Origin: Aliirhizobium wenxiniae
GTDB taxonomy: Bacteria > Pseudomonadota > Alphaproteobacteria > Rhizobiales > Rhizobiaceae
Length of the DNA: 64,000 nt
NCBI RefSeq assembly: GCF_019511445.1
Contig: NZ_JAEUAN010000001.1
Span: forward strand, 392,488 to 456,487
Reading direction: 5' to 3'
Position numbers and translations under genes: made by a program
In this document: positions 12,009 through 21,008 of the stretch, piece after piece
Layout of the letters: each line of letters starts with the position of its first letter
Numbering within the stretch: position 1 is the first letter of the stretch
Notes under the pieces: model-generated
Told to the model about the DNA's origin: nothing
Database searches by the model: none
What the model saw: only the letters and a program-made list of their open reading frames with translations

Positions 12009-12917
12009 ATGGAGTGGAAGGGTCGCCGGCAGTCGGATAATGTCGAGGATCAGCGCGGGGCCTCCATGGGAGGAAGCCCTTTCGGCCGTGGAGGCATGCG
12101 TATTCCGATCGGCGGCGGGCGCCGGGGTGGCGGTGGCCTGAGCATCGGCGGCATCGTCGTCGTGCTGATCATCTGCTGGATCACCGGCATCAACCCGCTG
12201 ACGCTGCTTTCGGGTGGCGATATCGGGTTCGATGGCGGCGGCAGCACACAGCAGCAATCGCAGCCCGGAACCCCTGCCAATGACGAGATGACCGCCTTCG
12301 TGCGCACGGTTCTCGCCGACACGGAAGACACATGGAGCGAAATCTTCCAATCTGCAGGCCAGACCTATCAGGATCCGACGCTGGTGCTGTTTTCCGGACA
12401 GGTTCGCTCGGCCTGCGGCTTTGCGTCCTCGGCTTCCGGACCATTCTATTGCCCGGGTGACCGAAAGCTTTATCTCGATACGACTTTCTTCAACGAACTC
12501 TCGCAGCGTTTCGGTGCATCCGGCGATTTCGCCGAAGCCTATGTGATTGCTCACGAGGTCGGTCATCATGTGCAGAACCTGATCGGCGTGCTGCCGAAAT
12601 TCAACCAGATGCGCCAGCGGATGAGCGAGGCCGAGGCGAACCAGATGTCGGTGCGGGTGGAGCTGCAGGCGGATTGCTTTGCCGGTGTGTGGGGCAAGCG
12701 AACGGACCAGAAGGGGTTTCTCAGCCAGGGTGACCTCGAGGAGGCGCTCAACGCCGCGCAGCAGATCGGCGACGATACGCTGCAGAAACGGACGCAAGGC
12801 TATGTCGTGCCGGAAAGCTTCAACCACGGGACGTCGGCTCAGCGGATGCGCTGGTTCAAGCGCGGTTTCGACAGCGGCAACATGAATGCCTGCGATACGT
12901 TCTCCGGGGATGTCTAA
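12009..12917 (+). CDS. ypfJ: Neutral zinc metallopeptidase (YpfJ family)
   Basis: A 302-residue membrane-anchored protein. It has a Gly/Arg-rich cytoplasmic N-terminus, one membrane segment (about residues 46-60), a linker rich in Gln/Pro, and a periplasmic domain with the zinc motif HEVGH (182-186). The GQVRSACGFASS and FYCPGDRKLYLD segments are hallmarks of the family. Start ATG 12009 has GAGGAG eight bases upstream; an in-frame GTG three codons earlier is less likely. The family is widespread but its substrates are not known. No operon partner is evident. Confidence 0.9.
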   Translation: MEWKGRRQSDNVEDQRGASMGGSPFGRGGMRIPIGGGRRGGGGLSIGGIVVVLIICWITGINPLTLLSGGDIGFDGGGSTQQQSQPGTPANDEMTAFVRTVLADTEDTWSEIFQSAGQTYQDPTLVLFSGQVRSACGFASSASGPFYCPGDRKLYLDTTFFNELSQRFGASGDFAEAYVIAHEVGHHVQNLIGVLPKFNQMRQRMSEAEANQMSVRVELQADCFAGVWGKRTDQKGFLSQGDLEEALNAAQQIGDDTLQKRTQGYVVPESFNHGTSAQRMRWFKRGFDSGNMNACDTFSGDV

Positions 12918-13331
12918 GAGGCTGCGACCACGCATTTTCACGCAGCAGATTGCACCCTGCCGGGTTGGCCGGCGGGGTTTCATATATGCGGGAGTGGGGC
13001 AGGCGTCTTATATAATGGTTTGGTGGTAGGCATTTGCCTGCCCCGGCCGTTTGCTGCTTTCCTCACGAGACTTGTCAATTCCCGTCATTCCGGCATTCGC
13101 GGCCATCATCGAAAACCAGGTTTTTAACCCGTTGAGGACTTCCGGTTCGCGAACCCGGTTTCCCGCCCGATGACGTACTGATTGTGGCGGAAGCTTGCGG
13201 GGCGAGGATGAAAATCGCGCAGCATTCCTGCAAAAGTCTGAAATTGCAGGCGTGTTTTTTCGTCGCGGCCGAAATCATCCTCGAGTGAAACTGGCGGGGT
13301 TATGCTTCCCGGTTTTGGCTGCCGTCCGGGC
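12918..13331. other. 414-base intergenic region with structured elements
   Basis: No credible gene. The stretch holds a nine-base-pair stem (GGGGCAGGC at 12996, GCCTGCCCC at 13036) enclosing a TATAAT at 13011-13016, and a terminator-like hairpin at 13227-13260. Together these could mark a small RNA, but there is no good -35 box. Confidence 0.4.
13227..13260 (+). terminator. Terminator-like hairpin in the ypfJ / GGDEF spacer
   Basis: CCTGCAA-10-TTGCAGG is followed by CGTG and six T on the plus strand. It could end the ypfJ transcript or a small RNA. Confidence 0.5.
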
Positions 13332-15110
13332 TCATTGCTGATCAGGAGCGCCGTCCTTGACCCATCGGTTGCGACCGTTTCTCTTGGCCGAAAGCAGGGC
13401 GCGATCTGCCCGTTCCAATACGCTCGATACGGTGCCGTCTTGTGGGGATGTCGAAATGCCAAGGGAAATGGTGACGGGATCGAGCAGGCGTCCACGATAG
13501 GACAGGGGAGAGCTTTCGACGGACTGCCTCAGCTGCTCGGCGATCTTCTCGGCATCCGCCGCACTCAAGCCCGGCAGGAGAACGGTGAATTCCTCGCCGC
13601 CGAAGCGGAACACGTCGCCCCTGCCGGTCACAACCTCCGACAGGATACGTGCGACATACTGCATGACGGCGTCCCCGGCATCATGGCCGAACTGGTCGTT
13701 GAAGCGCTTGAAGTGGTCGATATCGATCATCAAACATGCAAGCGGGGCTGCAGGTTCGTCGACAAGCCGATTGAGTGTCTCGTCGAGAGAGCGACGGTTC
13801 ATCAGGCCAGTCAGCGCGTCGCGTTTGGCCATGCCGACAAGGCGATGCCGAAGCTGGAGGTTGGCAACGGCGAGGCCGACGTTTTCGGCCAGAAGTTCGA
13901 GATAGAGGCGATCTGCCTGTGACGTGTGATTGCCGACTGCTGTCTCAAGGTGGAGAAGCCCGACAATCTCTCCGAGTGCGGTCAGCGGAATGCAGAGATT
14001 GCTGTTTTTCGCCATGTGAACGTGATGGCAGATGACATCATCGCCATCGGGTTCGCTCACATGCGGGCGTCCGCGCCTCAGCGCCCAGCAATCGTCGATC
14101 GAGAAATTCAGTTCGGATGCCTCCGGGTTCAGCCACTGCCCCAGCGATTGAAGGTTCGAGCCCTGTTCCCTCAGGATGAACAGGTGACCGGCAGCGTCCG
14201 GAAAAATCTGCGGCATGAAGCGCGAGACGACGTCCGAGAGTTCCTCCTGGTTCTGACAGGCCTGCACCCGATGCATCATCTGCAGCATCAGGTCCTTCAT
14301 GCGCTGGTCCTTGCGACGCTCGGCGTCGAGGCGCTCCCTTTCCAGGCCATTGTTGCGAAAAATCTGGATGGCGTGGTTCATTTCGCCGATCTCATCGCGC
14401 CTCCCATCGTCCAGTACCTCGACGTCATACTCCTGGCGTGCCAGCCGGGTAACGACATTGCTCATCCGGATCAGCGGCAGCGCCACGCGCCGGCTCAGGA
14501 CGAAGTAGAGGACGGCGAGAAACATCAGGGCCGTCAGAACCAGCATGGATTTCGCGATGTTGCCGAAGAAATCGCTTCGGGCCTTGGCCGCGTCCACTGC
14601 GACCTGCGAACGTGCGGTAACGCTGGCTCTTACCTGTTCTACCTGCTTCAGGAGGTCGGTCTGCAGGCGGTAATGTTCGTCGCCGAAAAGGGCCTGTTGC
14701 GCGTCACTCTGCCGGCCGGCGCGATAGGCGCTGATGGCTTCCTTCTCTATCTTGTCGATCGCATCTGCCGCATTTCGAATGCGGTCGAACATCGCCTTTT
14801 CTTCCGGCGAGATGCCGAGGTTGGACAGCTTTGCGATACCGTCTTCAAGATGTCCTTCCTGATCGTCGTCGACGTAGAACCGCGCCAGATGCTGTTCATC
14901 GCCGCGCATGACGTAAAGTCGTGCCTCGTCCGTGCGGCTCTCGGCGACAATGGCCAGTTCTTCAGCCAGATCATCCAGCTCAAGATGTTGCTGGATCGCC
15001 GTGCGCTCCTGCGACGCGCTTCTTGCGGACAATATGAAGGTGGAGGCCGATATGGCCGTGAGAACGAGAGTTACCGCGTAGGCAAGATGAGTGATCGTAC
15101 TCAGTCGCAT
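13332..15110 (-). CDS. GGDEF diguanylate cyclase with HAMP and GAF domains
   Basis: 592 residues from the ATG at 15110 (a TTG at 15161 would add 17). Order: N-terminal membrane segment, an extracytoplasmic helical sensor of about 160 residues, a second membrane segment, HAMP (RRVALPLIRMSNVVTRLARQ), a GAF-like domain, then a GGDEF domain with an intact GGEEF active-site loop, preceded by DALTGLMNRRSLDE. It should make cyclic di-GMP from GTP in response to an external and a cytoplasmic cue. I see no clear RxxD inhibitory site five residues before GGEEF (GRGDVFRFGGEEF), so product inhibition may be weak. Monocistronic. Confidence 0.9.
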   Translation of the reverse strand: MRLSTITHLAYAVTLVLTAISASTFILSARSASQERTAIQQHLELDDLAEELAIVAESRTDEARLYVMRGDEQHLARFYVDDDQEGHLEDGIAKLSNLGISPEEKAMFDRIRNAADAIDKIEKEAISAYRAGRQSDAQQALFGDEHYRLQTDLLKQVEQVRASVTARSQVAVDAAKARSDFFGNIAKSMLVLTALMFLAVLYFVLSRRVALPLIRMSNVVTRLARQEYDVEVLDDGRRDEIGEMNHAIQIFRNNGLERERLDAERRKDQRMKDLMLQMMHRVQACQNQEELSDVVSRFMPQIFPDAAGHLFILREQGSNLQSLGQWLNPEASELNFSIDDCWALRRGRPHVSEPDGDDVICHHVHMAKNSNLCIPLTALGEIVGLLHLETAVGNHTSQADRLYLELLAENVGLAVANLQLRHRLVGMAKRDALTGLMNRRSLDETLNRLVDEPAAPLACLMIDIDHFKRFNDQFGHDAGDAVMQYVARILSEVVTGRGDVFRFGGEEFTVLLPGLSAADAEKIAEQLRQSVESSPLSYRGRLLDPVTISLGISTSPQDGTVSSVLERADRALLSAKRNGRNRWVKDGAPDQQ

Positions 15111-15297
15111 CCTGAACCGCCATCTGTTCGCCGACGCAGAATGTTCTTCAACGTCGGGCAAGGGTATTGCGCGCCCATGTTAAGTCGTCGTGATAAACGG
15201 GAAGTCAACGACGACAGGTCTGCTTGAGATGGTACGGCGGATCGGGCCCAGGTTGCCGTCGTCTTATGCGGTTCAGACGATGGCGTTCAGTCGGATA

Positions 15298-15777
15298 TCA
15301 GCGGATCAGTAGCGCTGTTCCGTAAAGTCCGAGCGCGAAAACCGTGTGAGCGGCAAAATTCAGAAGCCGAACTTTCTTCGGGTTGGGCGTCTTCGATGCC
15401 GCCCAGCCGAGGCCCATGCCAGGCTGCATCAGGAACCAGCCGGCGCCGATCGTGACGATGCCGAGGATCCAGGCGGGAAGAAAGGTCGGGGAGCGCATCC
15501 ATTCCGGCCCCATGATCAGGACAAGAATGACGCCATAAAGGATGCCCACGGCGTAGTGGCCGATCCAGCCGAGCGCCAATTCGTGGCGATAGGGCTCTGC
15601 GGCCGAAATGCTGTCGTGAAAGACCTTGCCGTTGGCCAGATGTCGGAACCAACGGCCTGCAGGCGCCCAGTTCGGCTTCGGCTGCTGGTAAACGAAATGC
15701 AGGATAAGCGCCCAGACATCCATCAGCACCGTTGCCCCAATGCCGATCAATATGCCCTGAAAGATCAATTCAATCAT
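15298..15777 (-). CDS. DUF2938 family membrane protein
   Basis: From ATG 15777 (GGGGCGA upstream) the product has 159 residues and four hydrophobic segments: IFQGILIGIGATVLMDVWALI, WIGHYAVGILYGVILVLIMG, LPAWILGIVTIGAGWFLMQP and a last segment after LLNFAAHTVFAL. The spacing and the NWAPAGRW loop match the DUF2938 family of inner-membrane proteins, whose function is unknown. It lies between the GGDEF gene and a divergent MFS gene; nothing in the context suggests a role. Confidence 0.8.
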   Translation of the reverse strand: MIELIFQGILIGIGATVLMDVWALILHFVYQQPKPNWAPAGRWFRHLANGKVFHDSISAAEPYRHELALGWIGHYAVGILYGVILVLIMGPEWMRSPTFLPAWILGIVTIGAGWFLMQPGMGLGWAASKTPNPKKVRLLNFAAHTVFALGLYGTALLIR

Positions 15778-15932
15778 CAAATTCGCCCCATGGTTGCCGA
15801 ATGATATAGCCGCGATTCCGTGATCAATCGCATCAAAAACTTTCAAATGTTCCCTCATTGTTCCTGGTTTCTTTTTTCGCTATGCAGGATGAGTGGCGAT
15901 CCGAGCGCCTTGTCAGCGCGAGAAGTTGAGAG

Positions 15933-17189
15933 ATGCATTCGATGCTCGAAGCAAAATCCGTTCGACGTGGTCTGTTCCTCGTCTTCATGATCCTGTTCCT
16001 GGATGTGATCGGTATCGCGATCATCATGCCCGTCCTGCCTGCCTTCCTGCAGGAATTGACGGGAGATAACGTCAGCGACGCGGCGATCGACGGAGGCTGG
16101 CTTCTCCTCATTTATTCGGCAATGCAGTTCCTGTTTGCCCCGCTGATCGGCAATTTGTCCGATCGGTTTGGGCGCCGACCGATCCTGCTCATTTCGGTGT
16201 TGACCTTCGCCATCGACAATCTTATCTGCGCCGCCGCAACCAGTTTCTGGATGCTTTTTATCGGCCGTGCCCTGGCCGGATTTTCGGGCGGCAGTTTTGC
16301 GACCTGTTCCGCCTATATCGCCGATATCAGCGACGACCGGACGCGGGCACGCAATTTCGGCCTTATCGGCATCGCTTTCGGTGTCGGCTTCACGATCGGG
16401 CCCGTGATCGGCGGACTGCTGGGCGAATTCGGGCCGCGCGTACCGTTTCTCGGGGCCGGTCTGCTGTCACTCGCCAACTTTGTCGCGGCATGGTTTCTGC
16501 TGCCGGAAACACTGGAGCGGCACAATCGCCGAGCCTTCGACTGGCGGCGAGCGAACCCGTTCGGGGCGCTGCGTCAAATGCGCCATTACCCCGGCATCGG
16601 CTGGATATTGCTGGTGATGTTTCTCTATTGGCTGGCCCATGCCGTTTATCCGTCCGTTTGGTCTTTCGTCGCCACCTATCGTTATGGTTGGGGCGAAGCG
16701 GAAATCGGCATGTCGCTCGGCGTGTTCGGTATCTGCGCGGCTTTGGTCACGGCGTTTGTCCTGCCGCGACTGATACCGGTCCTGGGGGAGTGGCGCACGA
16801 CGGTGCTTGGGGTTTCTTTTTCCTGCCTCGGACTGATCGGTTACGCTCTTTCCTGGCAAGGCTGGATGGTATACGTGGTGATCCTGCTGACCACGGTGGA
16901 AAACGTTGCGGAACCTGCGCTTCGCAGTATTGCTTCGGCCAAGGTGGGGGCATCTGCGCAAGGGGAATTGTCGGGTGCGCTGACCAGCCTCTTCAGCTTG
17001 ACGACAATCATCGGACCGGCCCTGTTTACACAGCTTTTCAGCGGTTTTACGGGAGAGCGCGCTATCGTTGAATTTGCCGGAGCGCCTTACCTGATGGCGG
17101 CTATCTTCATGGCTTTCGCGGCAATCGTGTTCGTTGCGCGGATATCGCGAGATACCGCAGCCGTGACCCCGACCCATCAGGTTTCGTGA
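15933..17189 (+). CDS. MFS drug efflux transporter, TCR/TetA-like
   Basis: 418 residues with 12 predicted membrane segments. MFS motif A is GNLSDRFGRRPIL between segments 2 and 3, and the GIAFGVGFTIGPVIGG signature of the drug:proton antiporter (motif C) is in segment 5. The closest recognisable group is the tetracycline-resistance (TCR/Tet) class, though substrates cannot be assigned. The start could be ATG 15933 or ATG 15942. No TetR-type regulator is adjacent. Confidence 0.8.
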   Translation: MHSMLEAKSVRRGLFLVFMILFLDVIGIAIIMPVLPAFLQELTGDNVSDAAIDGGWLLLIYSAMQFLFAPLIGNLSDRFGRRPILLISVLTFAIDNLICAAATSFWMLFIGRALAGFSGGSFATCSAYIADISDDRTRARNFGLIGIAFGVGFTIGPVIGGLLGEFGPRVPFLGAGLLSLANFVAAWFLLPETLERHNRRAFDWRRANPFGALRQMRHYPGIGWILLVMFLYWLAHAVYPSVWSFVATYRYGWGEAEIGMSLGVFGICAALVTAFVLPRLIPVLGEWRTTVLGVSFSCLGLIGYALSWQGWMVYVVILLTTVENVAEPALRSIASAKVGASAQGELSGALTSLFSLTTIIGPALFTQLFSGFTGERAIVEFAGAPYLMAAIFMAFAAIVFVARISRDTAAVTPTHQVS

Positions 17190-17227
17190 AGTAAGCCGCA
17201 CAAAAACTGCTGGATGGGCCACCAGCC

Positions 17228-17256
17228 TTGCCCGAAAAACCTGCCGCCTTTATAGG
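17228..17256 (+). promoter_or_regulatory. Candidate sigma70 promoter of the MATE gene
   Basis: TTGCCC (17228-17233), 17-base spacer, TATAGG (17251-17256), about 60 bases before the MATE start. Confidence 0.4.
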
Positions 17257-17316
17257 CAAAGTGCTGCGCCGCTGACCATTTTCTGGAAGCGGCCTTTTCT
17301 TTTATCGAGGTTTGAA

Positions 17317-18696
17317 ATGTCGAGTTCGCTCAACACGGTCGCAATCGAAAGCCGGGAAAGCTCCTGGGCCGGGCATCTGCGCGCCACGTTTGCTCTGGGG
17401 ATCCCGCTTGTCGGCGCGCAGCTGGCGCAAATGGCGATCCACACGACCGACGTCATCCTCGTCGGTTGGCTCGGCACGACCGAGCTTGCCTCCGTGGTCA
17501 TTGCCACGCAGGTATTCTTCATCGTCTTCATTTTCGGCACGGGCTTTACCAGCGCCGTCATTCCGCTGGTTGCGCAGGCGCTTGGCCATCATGACAAGGT
17601 GGGTGTGCGGCGTGCGGTTCGCATGGGGCTCTGGGTCGTCATCGCCTATTGCGCCCTGATGGCGCCGATCCTCTGGTTTTCCGAGCCGATCCTGCTTGCG
17701 CTCGGCCAGGCGCCGGATGTGGCGGCGAATGCTCAAGGGTATCTGCGCATCGCGCAATGGGGCATGTTCCCGGCGCTCGGCCTGTTCGCCATCCGCAGTT
17801 TCGTAACCGGGCTCGAGAAGGGCAGCATCGTTCTCTATGTCACGCTCGGCATGTTCGCGATGAACTTCGTGGTCGCCTATCTGACGATCTTCGGTCATTT
17901 CGGCGCGCCGCAACTCGGCCTTTACGGCGCGGCGCTGGCCGCAGTTTGCGCCAATGTCACTGGTTTCGTCATCATCGTTGCCTATGTGCAGATGCACGAG
18001 ACGACGCGATCCTACGAGATTTTCGTGCGCTTCTGGCGTCCGGACTGGCCGATCATTCGTGAGGTCTTTCATCTTGGCCTGCCGATCAGCTTCACCATTC
18101 TGGCCGAAACCAGCCTTTTTGCTGCTGCATCGCTGCTGATGGGAATGATCGGCAAGCTGGAGCTTGCGGCGCACGGCATAGCACTTCAATTGGCGTCGAT
18201 CGCCTTCATGATCCCGCTCGGACTGGCGCAGGTTGCGACCGTTCGTGTCGGGCTTGCAAATGGTCGCGGTGATGATCTCGGGGTGAAGCGGGCAGGGATC
18301 GCGGTCCTTGTCGTCAGCGTCGTCTTCGCGATCGTCGGCAGCATGCTTTATGCGGCGTTCCCGTTCTTCTGGGGTGGGCTGTTTCTGGATACGACGCAGC
18401 CCGATGCCGCCGCAGTGCTGGCGCTGGCCGCGCCGCTGATCGTGATCGCCGGGGCATTCCAGCTGGTCGATGGCCTGCAGGCTGTCGGCGCGGGACTGCT
18501 GCGCGGATTGAAGGACACGAAGGTCCCGATGATCCTGGCGCTGATCGCCTACTGGCCGATCGGTTTCGTCTGCGCCTATGTCCTGGCCTTCCCGCTCGGT
18601 CTCGGCGGCAAGGGCGTCTGGTTCGGCTTCGTGCTGGGACTTGCCGCTGCGGCGATCTTCCTGTGCGTCCGTTTCTGGATGCTGGTGAAGAGGTGA
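17317..18696 (+). CDS. MATE family efflux transporter
   Basis: 459 residues with 12 membrane segments in two homologous halves. The first half opens with GIPLVGAQLAQMAIHTTDVI and the second with HLGLPISFTILAETSLFAA, the paired signature of NorM/DinF-type MATE proteins. They extrude cationic drugs using sodium or proton gradients. GAGG lies before ATG 17317, and a TTGCCC-17-TATAGG promoter candidate precedes it. The gene is followed by a large palindromic repeat separating it from convergent carA. Confidence 0.9.
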   Translation: MSSSLNTVAIESRESSWAGHLRATFALGIPLVGAQLAQMAIHTTDVILVGWLGTTELASVVIATQVFFIVFIFGTGFTSAVIPLVAQALGHHDKVGVRRAVRMGLWVVIAYCALMAPILWFSEPILLALGQAPDVAANAQGYLRIAQWGMFPALGLFAIRSFVTGLEKGSIVLYVTLGMFAMNFVVAYLTIFGHFGAPQLGLYGAALAAVCANVTGFVIIVAYVQMHETTRSYEIFVRFWRPDWPIIREVFHLGLPISFTILAETSLFAAASLLMGMIGKLELAAHGIALQLASIAFMIPLGLAQVATVRVGLANGRGDDLGVKRAGIAVLVVSVVFAIVGSMLYAAFPFFWGGLFLDTTQPDAAAVLALAAPLIVIAGAFQLVDGLQAVGAGLLRGLKDTKVPMILALIAYWPIGFVCAYVLAFPLGLGGKGVWFGFVLGLAAAAIFLCVRFWMLVKR

Positions 18697-18714
18697 AGTG
18701 GTGGATGGGGGCGT

Positions 18715-18898
18715 CCCCTCACCAACAAAATCTAAGACTTAGCCTTTGGCTAAGATCTTGATTTTGTATCCTCTCCCACAAAGGGGAGAGGTAGGGCGCC
18801 GAGATTGCGGCGCTCTCTCCTATCTCTCCCCCTTGTGGGAGAGAAAGCGATTTCAACATCTTAGCTTTAGCTAAGTGTTAGAAATCGCAAGTGAGGGG
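18715..18898. repeat. Composite palindromic intergenic repeat (rhizobial RIME-like)
   Basis: A 184-base element bounded by CCCCTCAC (18715) and its complement GTGAGGGG (18891). Inside are nested inverted repeats: AAAATC...GATTTT around CTTAGCC/GGCTAAG, CCTCTCCC-5-GGGGAGAGG (18770-18791), CGCCG...CGGCG in the centre, TCTCTCCCCC/GGGAGAG, and ATTTC...GAAAT around AGCTTTAGCT. It fills the gap between the convergent MATE and carA genes and may act as a bidirectional terminator. The CTCTCCCCCTTGTGGGAGAG core resembles the element at the right edge of the window. Confidence 0.7.
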
Positions 18899-18914
18899 AA
18901 ATATCCTCTCCGCC

Positions 18915-20120
18915 TCAGCGTTCGGCGAGAGCCGGTTCGCCCTTCTTTTCGCGCACCAGATTGATGAAGCGACGGAAGAGATAGTGGCTGTCCTGCGGGC
19001 CGGGAGACGCTTCCGGGTGATGCTGGACGGAGAAGACCGGCTTGCCGGAAAGGCGCAGGCCGCAATTCGTGCCGTCGAACAGCGAGATGTGAGTCTCTTC
19101 AACGCCTTGCGGCAGCGACTTCGAGTCGACCGCGAAGCCATGGTTCATCGAAACGATCTCAACCTTGCCCGTCGTGTGGTCCTTGACCGGATGGTTGGCG
19201 CCATGATGGCCCTGATGCATCTTTTCGGTCTTGGCGCCGAGTGCGAGGCCCAGCATCTGGTGACCTAGGCAGATGCCGAAGGTCGGGATGTCGGTCTTGA
19301 TGATCTCCTGGATCACCGGAACGGCGTATTCGCCGGTTGCGGCCGGGTCACCCGGGCCGTTCGACAGGAAGATGCCGTCGGGCTTCAGCGCCAGAATGTC
19401 TTCGGCGGAGGTCTGTGCCGGGACGATCGTGACCTTGCAGTCGAGGCCGGTGAACAGGCGCAGGATGTTGCGCTTGACGCCGTAATCGATGCAGACAACG
19501 TGGTACTTTGCGTCTTCCGGCTTGAGCTCGGAGAAACCTTCGTTCCAGACCCACGGCTTTTCGCTCCACTGCGAGGACTGGCCGGATGTGGCTTCCTTGG
19601 CGAGGTCGAGACCTTCAAGGCCGCTCCAGCCTCGGGCTTCGGCCTTGAGCGCCTCGATATCGAAGACGCCATTCGGGTCGTGGGCGATGACGGCGTTGGG
19701 TGCGCCATGCTCACGGATCCAGGCGGTCAACGCGCGGGTGTCGATGCCGGACAGGCCGATGATGCCGCGGCTCTTCAGCCAGTCGTCGAGATGTTTTGCT
19801 GCACGATAGTTCGATGGATCGGTGATGTCGGCCTTGAAGATCGTGCCGACGGCGCCGCGGCGTGCCGCAGGCGTCAGGTCTTCGATATCTTCGTCATTGG
19901 TGCCGATATTGCCGATATGGGGAAAGGTGAAGGTGACGATCTGACCGAGATAGGAAGGGTCGGTGAGGATTTCCTCGTAGCCGGTGAGCGCCGTGTTGAA
20001 CACGACTTCTGCCGGGACCTTGCCGGTCGCGCCGATGCCGGTGCCTTCGATGACGGTGCCGTCCGCGAGAACGAGGAGGGCGGTGGGCTTCTTAGGTGTC
20101 CAGGGAGCGGAGCCGGTCAT
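18915..20120 (-). CDS. carA: Carbamoyl-phosphate synthase small subunit (glutaminase)
   Basis: 401 residues: an N-terminal CarA-specific domain (LVLADGTVIEGTGIG through about residue 160) and a class I glutamine amidotransferase domain with Cys284 (GICLGHQ), His368 and Glu370 (QHHPEAS). It releases ammonia from glutamine and passes it to CarB. Start ATG 20120 is preceded by AGAAGGA; an upstream ATG at 20177 would add 19 atypical residues. A TTGACC-17-TATTTT promoter lies about 120 bases upstream. Confidence 0.97.
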   Translation of the reverse strand: MTGSAPWTPKKPTALLVLADGTVIEGTGIGATGKVPAEVVFNTALTGYEEILTDPSYLGQIVTFTFPHIGNIGTNDEDIEDLTPAARRGAVGTIFKADITDPSNYRAAKHLDDWLKSRGIIGLSGIDTRALTAWIREHGAPNAVIAHDPNGVFDIEALKAEARGWSGLEGLDLAKEATSGQSSQWSEKPWVWNEGFSELKPEDAKYHVVCIDYGVKRNILRLFTGLDCKVTIVPAQTSAEDILALKPDGIFLSNGPGDPAATGEYAVPVIQEIIKTDIPTFGICLGHQMLGLALGAKTEKMHQGHHGANHPVKDHTTGKVEIVSMNHGFAVDSKSLPQGVEETHISLFDGTNCGLRLSGKPVFSVQHHPEASPGPQDSHYLFRRFINLVREKKGEPALAER

Positions 20121-20247
20121 GTCTATCCTTCTGACCCATCGTTCCCGTCTCGGCGAAGACAGGCTGCAGGGGTTCATGTTGTCGCAGAAAAGTGCGCAAG
20201 CGTCATCGCCGGCGGCTCTTCAAATCCAAATGTCGTGCAGGTGTGGG

Positions 20248-20276
20248 AAAATAAACAAAGGCCAAGGCGCGGTCAA
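20248..20276 (-). promoter_or_regulatory. Candidate sigma70 promoter of carA
   Basis: On the minus strand TTGACC (20271-20276), 17-base spacer, TATTTT (20248-20253). It implies a leader of about 120 bases; I see no attenuator hairpin with a T run in it. Confidence 0.55.
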
Positions 20277-20327
20277 TGTCATCCGTTAAAGAATCACCCT
20301 CAATCGCCGCAGTTTGGCGGGAAAAGA

Positions 20328-20356
20328 TTGATCGGTCCCGTCGCCTGATCTATCAC
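20328..20356 (+). promoter_or_regulatory. Candidate sigma70 promoter of yqeY
   Basis: TTGATC (20328-20333), 17-base spacer, TATCAC (20351-20356), about 60 bases before the yqeY start in the 303-base carA/yqeY divergent spacer. Confidence 0.4.
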
Positions 20357-20423
20357 CGGCTTCAACGGCCCTCGTTTGGGCGCTGCGGGACGTGTCGGCC
20401 CGCCATGACGGAGAATACTTCAG

Positions 20424-20876
20424 ATGATGCGCGAAAAGCTCACCGAATCCATGAAGGAAGCCATGAAGGCGAAGGACAGCCGCCGGCTTTCCACCGTTCG
20501 TCTGATCCAGAGCGCGGTCAAGGATCGCGACATCGCCAATCGCGGCGTCGGCAAGGATGCCGCCACCGATGACGAGATCCTGCAGATCCTGCAGAAGATG
20601 GTGAAGCAGCGCGAAGAGTCGGCGAAGATCTACGAGGATGCGGGACGCGCAGAGCTTGCCACCCAGGAGCGCGAAGAGATCGCGGTCCTGAAGGCTTTCA
20701 TGCCGGAGCAGCTTTCCGATGAGAAGGTCGACGAGATCGTTGCCGCCGTCGTCGCCGAAATCGGCGCTGCCGGAATGAAGGACATGGGCAAGGTCATGGC
20801 AACCTTACGCGAGCGTTATGCCGGCCAGATGGATTTCGCCAAGGCTTCGGGTGTCATCAAGGCGAAGCTGAGCTAA
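20424..20876 (+). CDS. yqeY: GatB/YqeY domain protein
   Basis: 150 residues, the standard length for a stand-alone YqeY protein. It opens MMREKLTESMKEAMKAKDS, carries LSTVRLIQSAVKDRDI, and ends in the helical tail domain homologous to the C-terminus of GatB (GKVMATLRERYAGQMDFAKASGVIKAKL). GatB tails bind tRNA, so a tRNA-related role is assumed; the function is not established. The gene precedes dnaG and rpoD, a common arrangement in alphaproteobacteria, but a strong terminator separates it from dnaG. A second ATG is one codon downstream. Confidence 0.92.
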   Translation: MMREKLTESMKEAMKAKDSRRLSTVRLIQSAVKDRDIANRGVGKDAATDDEILQILQKMVKQREESAKIYEDAGRAELATQEREEIAVLKAFMPEQLSDEKVDEIVAAVVAEIGAAGMKDMGKVMATLRERYAGQMDFAKASGVIKAKLS

Positions 20877-20902
20877 GGCGAGCGCTGCCGTATTGAAGTA
20901 TC

Positions 20903-20933
20903 GCGGCGCCTGTGGGCGCCGCAATCGTTTTTA
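20903..20933 (+). terminator. Rho-independent terminator after yqeY
   Basis: GCGGCGCC-4-GGCGCCGC (20903-20922) followed by AATCG and five T. Confidence 0.75.
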
Positions 20934-21008
20934 TAAAGGGCTGTGAATACCGGGCAAGAAACATCTTGGCCGTGGTGCAGGCCGTGACTTCCGCCTATAT
21001 GAGTAGAC

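Noticed and set aside
13011..13016. TATAAT as a promoter
   Set aside because: No acceptable -35 at 16-19 bases; kept only as part of the possible RNA.
20121..20250. Attenuator in the carA leader
   Set aside because: No hairpin followed by a T run and no leader peptide with pyrimidine- or arginine-related codons.
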